Positions 8,258-16,440 of a DNA stretch of 64,000 nt are shown here, piece by piece. The notes beneath the pieces are model-generated. The model was not told the origin of the DNA and did no database searches. It saw nothing but the letters and a program-made list of their open reading frames with translations. This DNA comes from Candidatus Dechloromonas phosphoritropha (GTDB lineage Bacteria > Pseudomonadota > Gammaproteobacteria > Burkholderiales > Rhodocyclaceae). Position 1 is the first letter of the stretch; each line of letters opens with the position of its first letter. The stretch covers positions 248,001-312,000 of the forward strand of contig JADKGN010000004.1 of the NCBI GenBank assembly GCA_016722705.1, read 5' to 3'. The position numbers were made by a program, and so were the translations under genes.

Positions 8258-8753
8258 GTCTAACCTCATAAATATAGTTGCATAAAAAGCCAAATTTATT
8301 GACCGTTTGCAACGTACATTTAGCCGCTGAGGTGTAGTACGTCCTTAATAAATCGGAACTCTAATAAAGAACTGTTTGCGTCGTCAAACAACGATATAGA
8401 GGCAGAGTCCCTTGCAATATCGCACCGCTACAAACATCCAGCAAGTACGATTCCATCATAAATCAACAAATATGTCAATACCCCATATGGATTAAACTGC
8501 AATCTATAATCGTTCTGTATTCAATTTGCTCAAACGACGCAATATTTCACAATCGGCTGTTGTCGGTGAATAGTCAGTTCAACCGTAAACGTTCGCAGCC
8601 TTATCCAGCGCCTCATGGTGCTGAATAAGCGACGCAGGGAACGTTGTACAGGTTCGTCATGGTTCGCGCCTTTAAGGCGGCTTCATGGCACGTTTTCGGC
8701 ACTCGCCGTTCAGGGAACCCGGCGGCAATTTCCGTGAAGCTCGCCCAACAAGC
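8258..8753. other. Non-coding stretch with decayed gene fragment
   Basis: There is no intact gene here. The right part contains a degraded copy (8598-8732) of the 3' end of the MmeI-like gene. Nothing is recognisable in 8258-8597, which is AT-rich. Confidence 0.5.
8598..8732 (-). repeat. Decayed duplicate of MmeI-like gene 3' segment
   Basis: This closely matches 9955-10091 inside the MmeI-like gene, with scattered substitutions and a 2-nt deletion. Translated on the minus strand it reads GFPERRVPKTCHEAALKART, the counterpart of residues near 860 of the intact enzyme. It then shifts frame and stops. It lies immediately downstream of the GHKL gene, so that gene is bracketed by the two copies. 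Confidence 0.8.
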
Positions 8754-9821
8754 TCAAAGCTTCGTTTTGAGCTTGTTCAACAACCGCTCCCAAACGCCAA
8801 GATCAAAGTCCTCTGAAAGCATGAGCGAAGCGGATGAAGGGTCAATACTGACGATCTCTTTATATCGTCGCTGAATTTCATACCCTTCATTGCGATATTT
8901 CTCTAAAGCATCCCGAAGTTCTGATAACTGATCTGTCCGAACAACCATACGAATCGCGGTGCCTTGAAAGGCTGAATCAAAATAACGCTTCGCCTCGGTT
9001 TTTTTTGTTAACAACATTCCCTTATCACCGCTGGCAACGAAGAACGTTCCACCATTTCGACAAATCCGACTTGTCATATAAAGACCGAAACCAGAGTTTG
9101 CCCACGGCCCCTTTTGCTTTTGCCTCGCACCCTTAAATGCCTTACCGGAAACGGCAGGCATTAGCGCGTAATTGATAGCTCTTTTATCATCAGTCACATC
9201 CAGGTGAGGATTGTTCTTTAAGCTCTCTCGCAGGCCGATACCACGATCCAGAATTGCAACCTCCACTCTTCCCTTCGTCGGCCAATACTGTGCACAAATC
9301 CCAAATTGTTTAGCTTCGCTATGCTCGACGACGTTACGCATCAACTCTCTTACAGAGTAAGTCAGCGTGTCAAAAACGGCGCCAGAATCCGAACCACACA
9401 GCATCGCTGCCATGTGCTGGCTTTCGCCCTCAACTTCATCACCTACTTCAATCCCCTTTGCTGCTGCCGCCTTTATAAGATCATCGCAATGGAATATTTT
9501 TAGCGGGATATATCGCTTGCTCCCATTAGCCTCCCCTGGAGCTTTGCCAAACTCCAAGCCAAAAGCCTGAAAGAAGCCCATATGACCCGCGTAGGTCATA
9601 TGTTTGAAATTACTACAAGCCGTATTTGTGCCCTCAAACCGCATGGCAAGACGCTGAATCTCACTCGAAACGAGAAGCATGGGAAACGGTTCAACTGTGC
9701 GGGTGCGAGAGAAATCAAAAACGTATTCGTCCGCTCTTTCTATCTTTGACAAGAAAACTGAAAAATCGAGCGCCGAAGGCAAATCTAGTGATGCCGGAAT
9801 TGGAATAACGACTTGTGTCAT
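8754..9821 (-). CDS. STAS-like/GHKL ATPase-domain protein
   Basis: This is a 355-aa protein with an N-terminal domain (about 1-110) that resembles a STAS-like fold. It is followed by a histidine-kinase/Hsp90-type ATP-binding domain: N-box ELMRNVVEHSEA, G1 box DRGIGL, G2 box NSGFGLYM. No histidine phosphoacceptor domain is seen, so it is probably an ATPase or an anti-sigma-type serine kinase-like protein. ATG 9821 (MTQVVIPIP) is preferred; a TTG at 9842 is possible. It starts 36 bases after the MmeI-like gene on the same strand, suggesting an operon and a shared, probably defensive, role. That link is inference. Confidence 0.75.
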   Translation of the reverse strand: MTQVVIPIPASLDLPSALDFSVFLSKIERADEYVFDFSRTRTVEPFPMLLVSSEIQRLAMRFEGTNTACSNFKHMTYAGHMGFFQAFGLEFGKAPGEANGSKRYIPLKIFHCDDLIKAAAAKGIEVGDEVEGESQHMAAMLCGSDSGAVFDTLTYSVRELMRNVVEHSEAKQFGICAQYWPTKGRVEVAILDRGIGLRESLKNNPHLDVTDDKRAINYALMPAVSGKAFKGARQKQKGPWANSGFGLYMTSRICRNGGTFFVASGDKGMLLTKKTEAKRYFDSAFQGTAIRMVVRTDQLSELRDALEKYRNEGYEIQRRYKEIVSIDPSSASLMLSEDFDLGVWERLLNKLKTKL

Positions 9822-9857
9822 AAATTTACTCAAACTTACCAAGCTTTATCAAATGCA

Positions 9858-12650
9858 TTAACGGCGCTCTGAATTCAGAGCCACAATCCGTTGAAGAATT
9901 TCCCCATCAGTCATCTCTTCGGAGAAGTCTGTCCACCCGTAGGCTTCTGCAACGGCCTTATCCAGCGCCTGATGGTGCTGAATAAGCCATGCCGGTGGAG
10001 CGTTGTACAGGTTCGTCATGGTTCGCGCCTTTAAGGCAGCTTCATGGCCCGTTTTCGGTACTCGCCGTTCAGGGAACCCGGCGACAATTTCTGGAACACA
10101 ATCAACCCATTCCGCAGGAAACAACCAGCGCGTGCGCATGTCATCGAGTTTCTTTGCCGCTTCGGCGATAGCCGCTTTTGCTGTCTCGCTTGCTTGTGGA
10201 AAGGGGAAAGTCTCGAAGCAATCACCGGCGTTGTAGGTTGGATCATTGCCGACGCCGTGCCGGGAGGCATTCGCCAACGCCCAGACTTCATGCAGGCGGG
10301 AGGACAGGACGCCGAAAGTGAAATCGTCGTCGCGGCAGATGGCATATAGCCGGGAGTCGGGTAAAACGGCGACCGGCAACCAGACAAAAAAACGATGCTT
10401 GGCAACGCGTGGTGTGGCGATGTAACGCGAAAGCCCGTTCATTGTCCGCCGTAAAGCTGGCACCGTTTCCCCGTGCCGCCACCAAAAGCGTTTCCGGCCT
10501 TCTCGCCGCCCCGCTTCGCGCATCGGCCTGACGTGTTCCTGAACATGCGCAAAAGGTGCTTCATACAGTGCCGCATCCGTTTCCAGCATATCGACGCCGA
10601 AATCAATAATCCATGTATCTGATGGCCGACCGGCCAAGTCCTGACCATTGGCCCAAGGCCGCAAAACATCGGCCCCCGGCCTGCCATTCGGGTTCGGTAA
10701 CTTTAGCCAGGCGCGGGCGGTATCGCCGGGAATGTCAAAAGCCCCGACTTTGACCGGCCCCTGAAACGCGATACCTGCGTTTTCAGGTAGCGGCTTGGCT
10801 TCCGTCAAATCGAACCCACCCGACAACGGCGATAGATCAGCTTGAATGCCTGTGACTTCCTCGCCGTCAATGTGCGGCTTGCCGCCCTTCCCAAAGGCAA
10901 CCAGCGACACACGAACCGCAGCGCCATCATTCACCCAAGGTTCATCACGCCAAGCCGTAAAAATCGGCATGGCGGCGACGATGCGTTCAAGGACCGCACG
11001 ATTTGAACCCTTGCGGATGGCTTGCGTAGAAACCAATCCGGCACGCTGGCAGTTGCCGCTATCAATATGTGCACGCGCACGTTCAAACCAATAAATCACC
11101 AGATCGACACCACCCGGCAAACGACCTTTGAACAGATTTCGGATGGCTTCAGTCGTTACCTGACCCAGTTCAGTCAGCATCTTTTTATTGCCTAGAAACG
11201 GCGGATTGCCGACGATGACATCGCAGGCAGGCCACGGCGAATCGGCCCCTTCCGGGCCGAGAATCGCATCACGGCATTCGACGTGATCCAGTGTGGCAAG
11301 AATCGGATTGCGCCGGATGTCGTAACCATGCCGCAGCATCCATTGAATTTCACCAATCCAGACAGTGACCCGCGCCAGTTCTGCCGCGTAACTATTCAAC
11401 TCGATGCCGAGGACGTTGGCCGGTGACACTTCAATGGTCAACTGTCGATGCAAGCCGATGGCTTCTGCATCTAGGTTTGCGCGGTGTTCGAGGTCTTTTA
11501 ATGCGCGAAGCGCAAGATATAGAAAATTCCCGGAACCGCAGGCCGGATCAAGCACGCGGAAATTTTTCAGGCGCTCGATATAGAGCAGGAAAGTTTCTTG
11601 TGCGGTCTTATAGGCAGACTGGGAACCCTTTCCCCCGGCATGATATTTTTCCATCGCGGCAGTAATCACTAGCTTTGCCGCCTCCCACTCGTCAGAAAGC
11701 GGACGAGTCACCACCGGATCAATCAGTTTGGCAATAGTGGCGGGGTCTGTGTAGTTCGCGCCAAGCTGCGAACGCATGGCAGGATCAAGGCCGCGCTCAA
11801 ACAGCGTGCCAAAAATAGATGGCTCGATATGCGACCAATCCATTTTTGCCGCTGCATGTAGTTCGGCAATTTCGCTAGCTTCAAGTGGTAACGGTTCGAC
11901 AACGGCGAACAGTCCGCCATTGAAATAATTGATGTCTTCAAGAAGGAATTCACCACCGGCCTGCATGGATTTAAAAAGGTCGCCCAGGCGGGCAGACACC
12001 TTCTCGGGCGCGTTGGCACTTTTCGCCAAAATCCGCTCGAAAATCTTGTCTGGTAACAGGTCAGCATCTTCAGCAAACATCGCAAACAAACATTGAATCA
12101 GGTAATGCGCCACCTTCTGCGGCTCATGACCACGCCCGGTCAATGCCTGCGCGATTTGCGCGAAGCGCCCCGCCGCTTCTGCTGTGACATCTTGCACTGT
12201 TCGACCGGGCCGAAATTTTTCCGGCGCAGTGAATATCCAGCGCAATTTTTCAAGATTGGCCGGTTCTCCAATGTCTTCAATTCGGATGGTGTGCACCTCA
12301 GAAGGTGCCCCGGTGAAGTGGGTATGAATCTGAATCAGTAGACGGTCACAGACAACAAGCAGCGGCGGATTGTCGAGCGCCAAGGCATAGGTCATTAGCT
12401 GTTTGAGTGCCTTGCTCAAATCAGCGCCCGGCCCTTTATTTTCCCATCCGAAGAAATGACGTTTCCACACGTCCGCCCAACCATGCCCCGCTCCCGTGCG
12501 TGTTGCGCCGCGTTCAAAACAATAGTTGTCTGGGTCGCCGGGCTTCTCGACGCCGAGCATTTCGCAGAGGTCAAGGAAATGGGCTTGTGCACCTGCTTTT
12601 TCGGAAAGGGTGCTGTGTTGCCACTTGGCAATAAATTCGGCGGGCGTCAT
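9858..12650 (-). CDS. MmeI-like type IIL restriction-modification enzyme
   Basis: This single 930-aa chain would both methylate and cut DNA; MmeI has 919 residues. The N-terminal nuclease shows D60, E70 and K72, the same D-X9-E-X-K spacing as in MmeI. Near residue 367 is the S-adenosylmethionine motif DPACGSGNFLYL, and near 482 the adenine-methylase motif NPPF. A target-recognition region and a C-terminal helical part follow. In this family one recognition domain sets specificity for both activities, and typically one strand is modified. The target site cannot be read from the sequence. ATG 12650 has a weak ribosome site. The GHKL gene follows on the same strand. No inactivating change is visible. 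Confidence 0.9.
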   Translation of the reverse strand: MTPAEFIAKWQHSTLSEKAGAQAHFLDLCEMLGVEKPGDPDNYCFERGATRTGAGHGWADVWKRHFFGWENKGPGADLSKALKQLMTYALALDNPPLLVVCDRLLIQIHTHFTGAPSEVHTIRIEDIGEPANLEKLRWIFTAPEKFRPGRTVQDVTAEAAGRFAQIAQALTGRGHEPQKVAHYLIQCLFAMFAEDADLLPDKIFERILAKSANAPEKVSARLGDLFKSMQAGGEFLLEDINYFNGGLFAVVEPLPLEASEIAELHAAAKMDWSHIEPSIFGTLFERGLDPAMRSQLGANYTDPATIAKLIDPVVTRPLSDEWEAAKLVITAAMEKYHAGGKGSQSAYKTAQETFLLYIERLKNFRVLDPACGSGNFLYLALRALKDLEHRANLDAEAIGLHRQLTIEVSPANVLGIELNSYAAELARVTVWIGEIQWMLRHGYDIRRNPILATLDHVECRDAILGPEGADSPWPACDVIVGNPPFLGNKKMLTELGQVTTEAIRNLFKGRLPGGVDLVIYWFERARAHIDSGNCQRAGLVSTQAIRKGSNRAVLERIVAAMPIFTAWRDEPWVNDGAAVRVSLVAFGKGGKPHIDGEEVTGIQADLSPLSGGFDLTEAKPLPENAGIAFQGPVKVGAFDIPGDTARAWLKLPNPNGRPGADVLRPWANGQDLAGRPSDTWIIDFGVDMLETDAALYEAPFAHVQEHVRPMREAGRREGRKRFWWRHGETVPALRRTMNGLSRYIATPRVAKHRFFVWLPVAVLPDSRLYAICRDDDFTFGVLSSRLHEVWALANASRHGVGNDPTYNAGDCFETFPFPQASETAKAAIAEAAKKLDDMRTRWLFPAEWVDCVPEIVAGFPERRVPKTGHEAALKARTMTNLYNAPPAWLIQHHQALDKAVAEAYGWTDFSEEMTDGEILQRIVALNSERR
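9955..10091 (-). repeat. Parent copy of the duplicated MmeI-like 3' segment
   Basis: This part of the intact restriction-modification gene has a degraded copy at 8598-8732. The two copies are in direct orientation, about 1.36 kb apart, and flank the GHKL gene. Confidence 0.8.
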
Positions 12651-13110
12651 CGTGGTTTTTATGGATTTGTAATAGCCAACGATTGTAAGGCGTTACAGCA
12701 AAGGCCGGAAACAGAACTAGCTGAAATCTGCTGATCCCGTTCGCAGCGTCAAAATTCTTCAGTGATCCGACTTCCCTTCGGGGGTCGGAAGCACCTTCGA
12801 AGTTTTGAGCAGCGACAAACCGCTTTTCAAGTCAAAACCATAGGGGGAGCTTGCGCTCTGAAGGCAGAGAACCAAATATCGAACCCATAAGCTCAATCAT
12901 AATAGTTACTGGCACGACTGTGCCCCTCCACTGCTTTTGACTTCAAAATCTAGTGGAAGCATTTTGAAAGTTGAAGCTTCCGATGCAGGATTCCGACGCG
13001 GGATTTTGCGAAGCAAAAAACGTTGTCGGAACGTGTTGTCGGAACTGGAGACTTCAACATGCGATGCTATATCAGCACTTGGGTTTTAGCCCTCGGCGGA
13101 GGGTAAATTC
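12651..13110. other. Structured non-coding region between restriction gene and integrase
   Basis: There is no acceptable open frame in 460 bases. Two strong inverted repeats are present. One is a hairpin at 12767-12788 with CCC-TTCG-GGG and an outer CCGAC/GTCGG stem. The other spans 12940-12971, with ACTTCAAAAT facing ATTTTGAAAGT across 11 bases. TTGTCGGAAC occurs twice in tandem (13023-13032 and 13036-13045). It could hold a regulatory RNA, integrase accessory sites or terminators. Confidence 0.45.
12767..12788. terminator. Hairpin with UUCG tetraloop
   Basis: CCGAC...GTCGG outer stem, TT bulge, then CCC-TTCG-GGG. There is no adjacent T-run, so this is a stable RNA hairpin rather than a textbook terminator. 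Confidence 0.35.
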
Positions 13111-14265
13111 TTAAATCGGATCGTCAAGCCGACCTTCTTTAACGCGGCGCTCGTGTGCAGCCGCACGTTTTTTTGCGATTTCTATCAAATCAGCATGAAC
13201 ATACTCTGAAGATTGCTGGATATTCGAATGGCGTGCAACCTTCATCACTTGGTGCGGATCATGCAACTCTGAGGCAGCTTTCGTTGCTGCCACATGCCTC
13301 AAGTCATGCCAGCGAAAATCAACGACGCCTGAGCGTTTTTGAACACGCTTCCAAGAGCAAGACAAGCTGTTGTAATTCAGCTTGTCGAAATACATTTCAC
13401 CCTTCTTCTTTCCCTTACGCAAAGAGCGCAAAATTTCGATGGCAGGTGGTGTAAGCGGAATATATGCTTTTCTCCCGTTCTTTGTTCCATCGACAAAAAC
13501 GCGCTCCCCCGTTTTTTCATCGGGCAAGTCTTCAACGCGTTCAATATAAAGAAGTGGCTCAGGATATAGCCAGTCCTCCATTTTAAGGGCGACAAGCTCT
13601 GCTTTTCGCAATGCGGTTTCAATTGCAAAGTTGAAAGCAAGCCGCATTTGCGGATTTCTGCATTTCTCAATCGCTTTGAGCAATGCTTGCTTTTCTTCTT
13701 TTGAAAAAATACGTTCGCGCTTTACTTTGACTGGTTTTTTATTCCGTCTGCGCCGACCGACTGAAAAGACATTTTCATGTAGAAAAATTCCAAGGCCATC
13801 ATCTTCGTCTCTTGCATATTCGATACACGAACGAAAGATGTCGATTTCTCTTGAAATCGTGGATGCGGAGAGTGGATTACCTTGCTGGTTTTTTTCTTTA
13901 CTTCGGGTTTCTTTCCAGCTTTTTACGTCTGAACGCTTCAACTCAGAAAGTTTTTTCTTGCAAATATCGTACTGCAGCAGCTTATCGATTCGATAGATTT
14001 CCGCTTTGCTCGCACGCTTAGTGCGTCTATCCGTTGCCTCTTCGTCACGAAACGATGTAAGTACGTCTGCAAGCGTTTTTTTCTGCGCGTCTGACGTGTC
14101 TCTATAGGTTCCCTTGCGCAACTGCGTTTCAATGTCTGCGGCCCACGCCTTCGCTTCCGCTTGCGTGTCGAATGTATCCCAGTCTCGCACGCCATTTACG
14201 TGGATTTCCGCTTTCCACGTAACCTGGCCGGTGCGCTTGCTTTCCATCCTTTTGATGTATGCCAC
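13111..14265 (-). CDS. Tyrosine integrase of the tRNA-Pro island
   Basis: This is a 384-aa phage-type integrase that would recombine the tRNA 3' end with the element's attachment site. The N-terminus has an arm-binding-like domain (TWKAEIHVNGVRDWDTF). A core-binding helical domain follows, then the catalytic residues: Arg in ETALRKAELVAL, His and Arg in FRWHDLRHVAAT, His in VARHSNIQQS, and the nucleophile Tyr in SSEYVH. The start is GTG 14265 with a GGAG site eight bases upstream. It is the first gene beside the tRNA and is transcribed away from it. Full length with no lost catalytic residues, so probably active. Confidence 0.93.
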   Translation of the reverse strand: MAYIKRMESKRTGQVTWKAEIHVNGVRDWDTFDTQAEAKAWAADIETQLRKGTYRDTSDAQKKTLADVLTSFRDEEATDRRTKRASKAEIYRIDKLLQYDICKKKLSELKRSDVKSWKETRSKEKNQQGNPLSASTISREIDIFRSCIEYARDEDDGLGIFLHENVFSVGRRRRNKKPVKVKRERIFSKEEKQALLKAIEKCRNPQMRLAFNFAIETALRKAELVALKMEDWLYPEPLLYIERVEDLPDEKTGERVFVDGTKNGRKAYIPLTPPAIEILRSLRKGKKKGEMYFDKLNYNSLSCSWKRVQKRSGVVDFRWHDLRHVAATKAASELHDPHQVMKVARHSNIQQSSEYVHADLIEIAKKRAAAHERRVKEGRLDDPI

Positions 14266-14300
14266 GTCGTAACTCCGATTTTTGAACGACGCAAAACTGC

Positions 14301-14325
14301 CGCTACGACAATTTTACGACAAATT
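14301..14325 (+). repeat. Right copy of 25-nt terminal repeat
   Basis: Identical to 4419-4443 and in the same orientation. It lies between the integrase start and the tRNA, 80 bases from the tRNA-Pro end. Confidence 0.7.
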
Positions 14326-14362
14326 GACAAATTCGAGTTTCGATGGATGCAAGACAGAAAAG

Positions 14363-14389
14363 AAAAAAGCCCTGAATAATCAGGGCTTT
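14363..14389 (-). terminator. Terminator of tRNA-Pro
   Basis: GCCCTGA/TCAGGGC stem with an ATAA loop, flanked by A/T runs, 16 bases beyond the tRNA 3' end on its strand. It lies inside the island end, so the element supplies the terminator of the restored tRNA gene. Confidence 0.8.
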
Positions 14390-14404
14390 GTCCTTACTTT
14401 GCTA

Positions 14405-14481
14405 TGGTCGGAGTGACAGGATTCGAACTTGCGACCCCTGCGTCCCGAACGCAGTGCTCTACCAGGCTGAGCTACACTCCG
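14405..14481 (-). tRNA. tRNA-Pro (anticodon CGG)
   Basis: This is a 77-nt tRNA on the minus strand from CGGAGTGTAGC to the encoded CCA end. The acceptor stem CGGAGTG pairs with CACTCCG. The D-arm contains AGCCTGGTAGAGC. The anticodon stem CTGCG/CGCAG encloses loop TTCGGGA with anticodon CGG. The T-arm is GTTCGAATC-type. It reads proline CCG codons. Its 3' half is the integration target of the neighbouring island, and the tRNA remains intact because the island carries a matching 3' end. Confidence 0.95.
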
Positions 14482-14499
14482 ATACCTTGCGAGAAGTTC

Positions 14500-15468
14500 C
14501 TAGTGGTCTCTCTCGACTGCAAAGACAGTCAATTGTAGCAGAGCTTTCCGATAATTTGTATCGTTCAGGTTGCTGATTGCCGCTCTTGCAAGTTCGGCCT
14601 CGTGCGCCGCCTGGCGGCGCGCATGGGTAAGTGCGCCACTCGTCTGGATGGCAGCCAGCACGGCGGCAAAATCGTCGCGCCCCCCCTCCTCGATCGCCCG
14701 CCGCACGCAAGCCGACTGCTCCGGTGTTCCGTTCCGCAGCACGTAGATTAGCGGCAAGGTCGGCTTGCCTTCGGCCAGATCGTCGCCGAGATGCTTCCCG
14801 GTATCACCCTCCAGCCCGGAATAGTCGAGCACGTCATCGACCAGCTGAAAAGCCGTTCCCAGATGCATGCCGTAGTCGGCCAGCGCCCTTTCCACATCGG
14901 GCGCGGCGCCGCCCAGGATGGCGCCGAGTTGCGCGGCGGCCTCGAACAGCTTGGCCGTCTTGTAGCGGATAACCTGCAGGTAGCGCTCCTCGTCGACGTC
15001 GGCATCGTGGCAATTCATGAGTTGCAGCACTTCGCCTTCGGCTATCACGTTGGTGGCATCGGAGAGGACGCGCATGACGCGCATGTCGTCGACCTCGACC
15101 ATCATCTGGAAGGCACGCGAATAAAGGAAATCACCTACCAGGACACTGGCGGCGTTGCCGAACATGGCATTGGCGGTATTGCGTCCGCGCCGCAGGTCGG
15201 ACCCATCGACCACGTCATCGTGAAGCAGGGTCGCCGTATGGATGAATTCGACGACCGCCGCTAGGTCATGATGATGCCGGCCTGCATAACCCATGGCGCC
15301 GGCCGCCAACAGGACGAGCGCCGGCCGCATGCGCTTGCCGCCACTGCCGATGATGTACTCCGCAACCTGGCGGACGAGCACGACTTCGGAATGCAGACGG
15401 TCGCGGATGACGGCATCGACGGCCTTCATGTCGGCCCCGATCAGGGCGTAAAGGTGTTCCAGGGTCAC
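14500..15468 (-). CDS. ispB: Octaprenyl diphosphate synthase
   Basis: This is a 322-aa trans-prenyltransferase making the long isoprenoid side chain of ubiquinone by repeated addition of isopentenyl diphosphate. The first Asp-rich motif is LLHDDVVDGSDLRRG and the second is LVDDVLDYSG; GGKRMRPAL precedes them. GTG 15468 (VTLEHLYALIGADM) is preferred, as this is the common N-terminus in betaproteobacteria; an ATG at 15525 would add 19 atypical residues. It lies 18 bases upstream of tRNA-Pro on the same strand, a frequent betaproteobacterial arrangement. The island has therefore inserted beyond the tRNA without disturbing it. Confidence 0.93.
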   Translation of the reverse strand: MTLEHLYALIGADMKAVDAVIRDRLHSEVVLVRQVAEYIIGSGGKRMRPALVLLAAGAMGYAGRHHHDLAAVVEFIHTATLLHDDVVDGSDLRRGRNTANAMFGNAASVLVGDFLYSRAFQMMVEVDDMRVMRVLSDATNVIAEGEVLQLMNCHDADVDEERYLQVIRYKTAKLFEAAAQLGAILGGAAPDVERALADYGMHLGTAFQLVDDVLDYSGLEGDTGKHLGDDLAEGKPTLPLIYVLRNGTPEQSACVRRAIEEGGRDDFAAVLAAIQTSGALTHARRQAAHEAELARAAISNLNDTNYRKALLQLTVFAVERDH

Positions 15469-15665
15469 ATTGCGCCTGTTTTGAAGTAAGCGCGGAATGT
15501 TAGGCGCGGGCTGACAGGTCGTCAAGCCGGCAATTCAGCATGCCGCCTTCTGCACAACCAGCGCTTTCGGATAAACTTACCCGGAAATGACCCGACCGCA
15601 ACAATTTAACATGGCCCGATACGGACAGGCACAAGGCAGGCGCCGTCCACCGACTGCGAAGACCC

Positions 15666-16427
15666 GTGGAGGCTGATTACGACCGCCGCTTCGGTGGCGT
15701 CGCCCGCCTTTATGGGACGGAAGCGGCAGAGAAACTGAAAAATGCCAGCGTCTGCGTCGTCGGTGTCGGCGGCGTCGGTTCGTGGGCGCTGGAAGCGCTC
15801 GCCCGAACAGGCATTGGCCGGCTTGCCGCGGTCGACCTCGATATGGTGGCGGAATCCAACACCAACCGCCAGATTCATGCCCTGGGCGACATCTACGGCA
15901 AGGCCAAGGTCGACGCGATGGCCGAGCGCATCCGCGCCATCAATCCCGACTGCCGGGTCACCGGCATCGAGGATTTCGTGACGCCAGAAAACGTGGCCGA
16001 GCTGCTGCAGCCGCACTTCGATGTCGTGATCGACGCCATCGACCAGGCGCGCGCCAAGGCGGCGATGATCGCCCACTGCCGGCGCCACCACATTCCCATC
16101 GTCGTGGCCGGCGCCGCCGGCGGGCAGACTGATCCGACCCAGGTGCGCATCAGCGATCTTGCATTGACCGTGCAGGACCCCCTGCTCGCCAGGGTTCGTT
16201 CGCTCTTGCGCCGCGAATACGGTTTCCCGCGCGACACCAAAAAAAAATTCGGGGTCGCCACGATCTTCTCGACCGAAGCCCTGCGCTACCCCGCCGTTCG
16301 GGAAAGCTGCGACGCGGCGGCGGGGCCGGTGGGACTCAGCTGTGCCGGATTCGGATCGTCGGTCTGCGTGACCTCGGTCTTCGGCATGGCCGCCGCTGCG
16401 CACGCCATTCAACTATTGACGAGGTAA
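15666..16427 (+). CDS. tcdA: tRNA threonylcarbamoyladenosine dehydratase
   Basis: This 253-aa ThiF/MoeB-fold enzyme uses ATP to cyclise the t6A modification at position 37 of ANN-decoding tRNAs. The nucleotide-binding GVGGVGSWALEALARTG motif is at about residues 33-49. The adenylation Arg follows in NTNRQIHALG, and the DVVIDAIDQ and PVGLSCAGFGSSVCVTSVFG segments are typical of CsdL/TcdA. No ATG is available near the conserved N-terminus; GTG 15666 (MEADYDRRFGG) fits family length. It is followed almost directly by corA. There is no CsdA/CsdE partner in the window. Confidence 0.9.
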   Translation: MEADYDRRFGGVARLYGTEAAEKLKNASVCVVGVGGVGSWALEALARTGIGRLAAVDLDMVAESNTNRQIHALGDIYGKAKVDAMAERIRAINPDCRVTGIEDFVTPENVAELLQPHFDVVIDAIDQARAKAAMIAHCRRHHIPIVVAGAAGGQTDPTQVRISDLALTVQDPLLARVRSLLRREYGFPRDTKKKFGVATIFSTEALRYPAVRESCDAAAGPVGLSCAGFGSSVCVTSVFGMAAAAHAIQLLTR

Positions 16428-16440
16428 GCACATCCGAAAG

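Larger units (their letters stand above)
4262..14452. mobile_element. Genomic island integrated in tRNA-Pro
   Basis: The island lies between an intact tRNA-Pro(CGG) gene (14405-14481, minus strand) and a 48-nt partial copy of that gene's 3' end (4262-4309, 44 of 48 positions matching). A tyrosine integrase (13111-14265) begins 140 bases from the tRNA, the standard layout for elements that insert into tRNA 3' ends. A 25-nt sequence is repeated identically just inside both ends (4419-4443 and 14301-14325). Base composition is visibly more AT-rich than the flanks, especially 4.3-8.5 kb. Cargo includes a second recombinase, an MmeI-like restriction-modification enzyme and a GHKL ATPase. No conjugation genes, phage structural genes or clear replication genes are visible. 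Confidence 0.85.
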
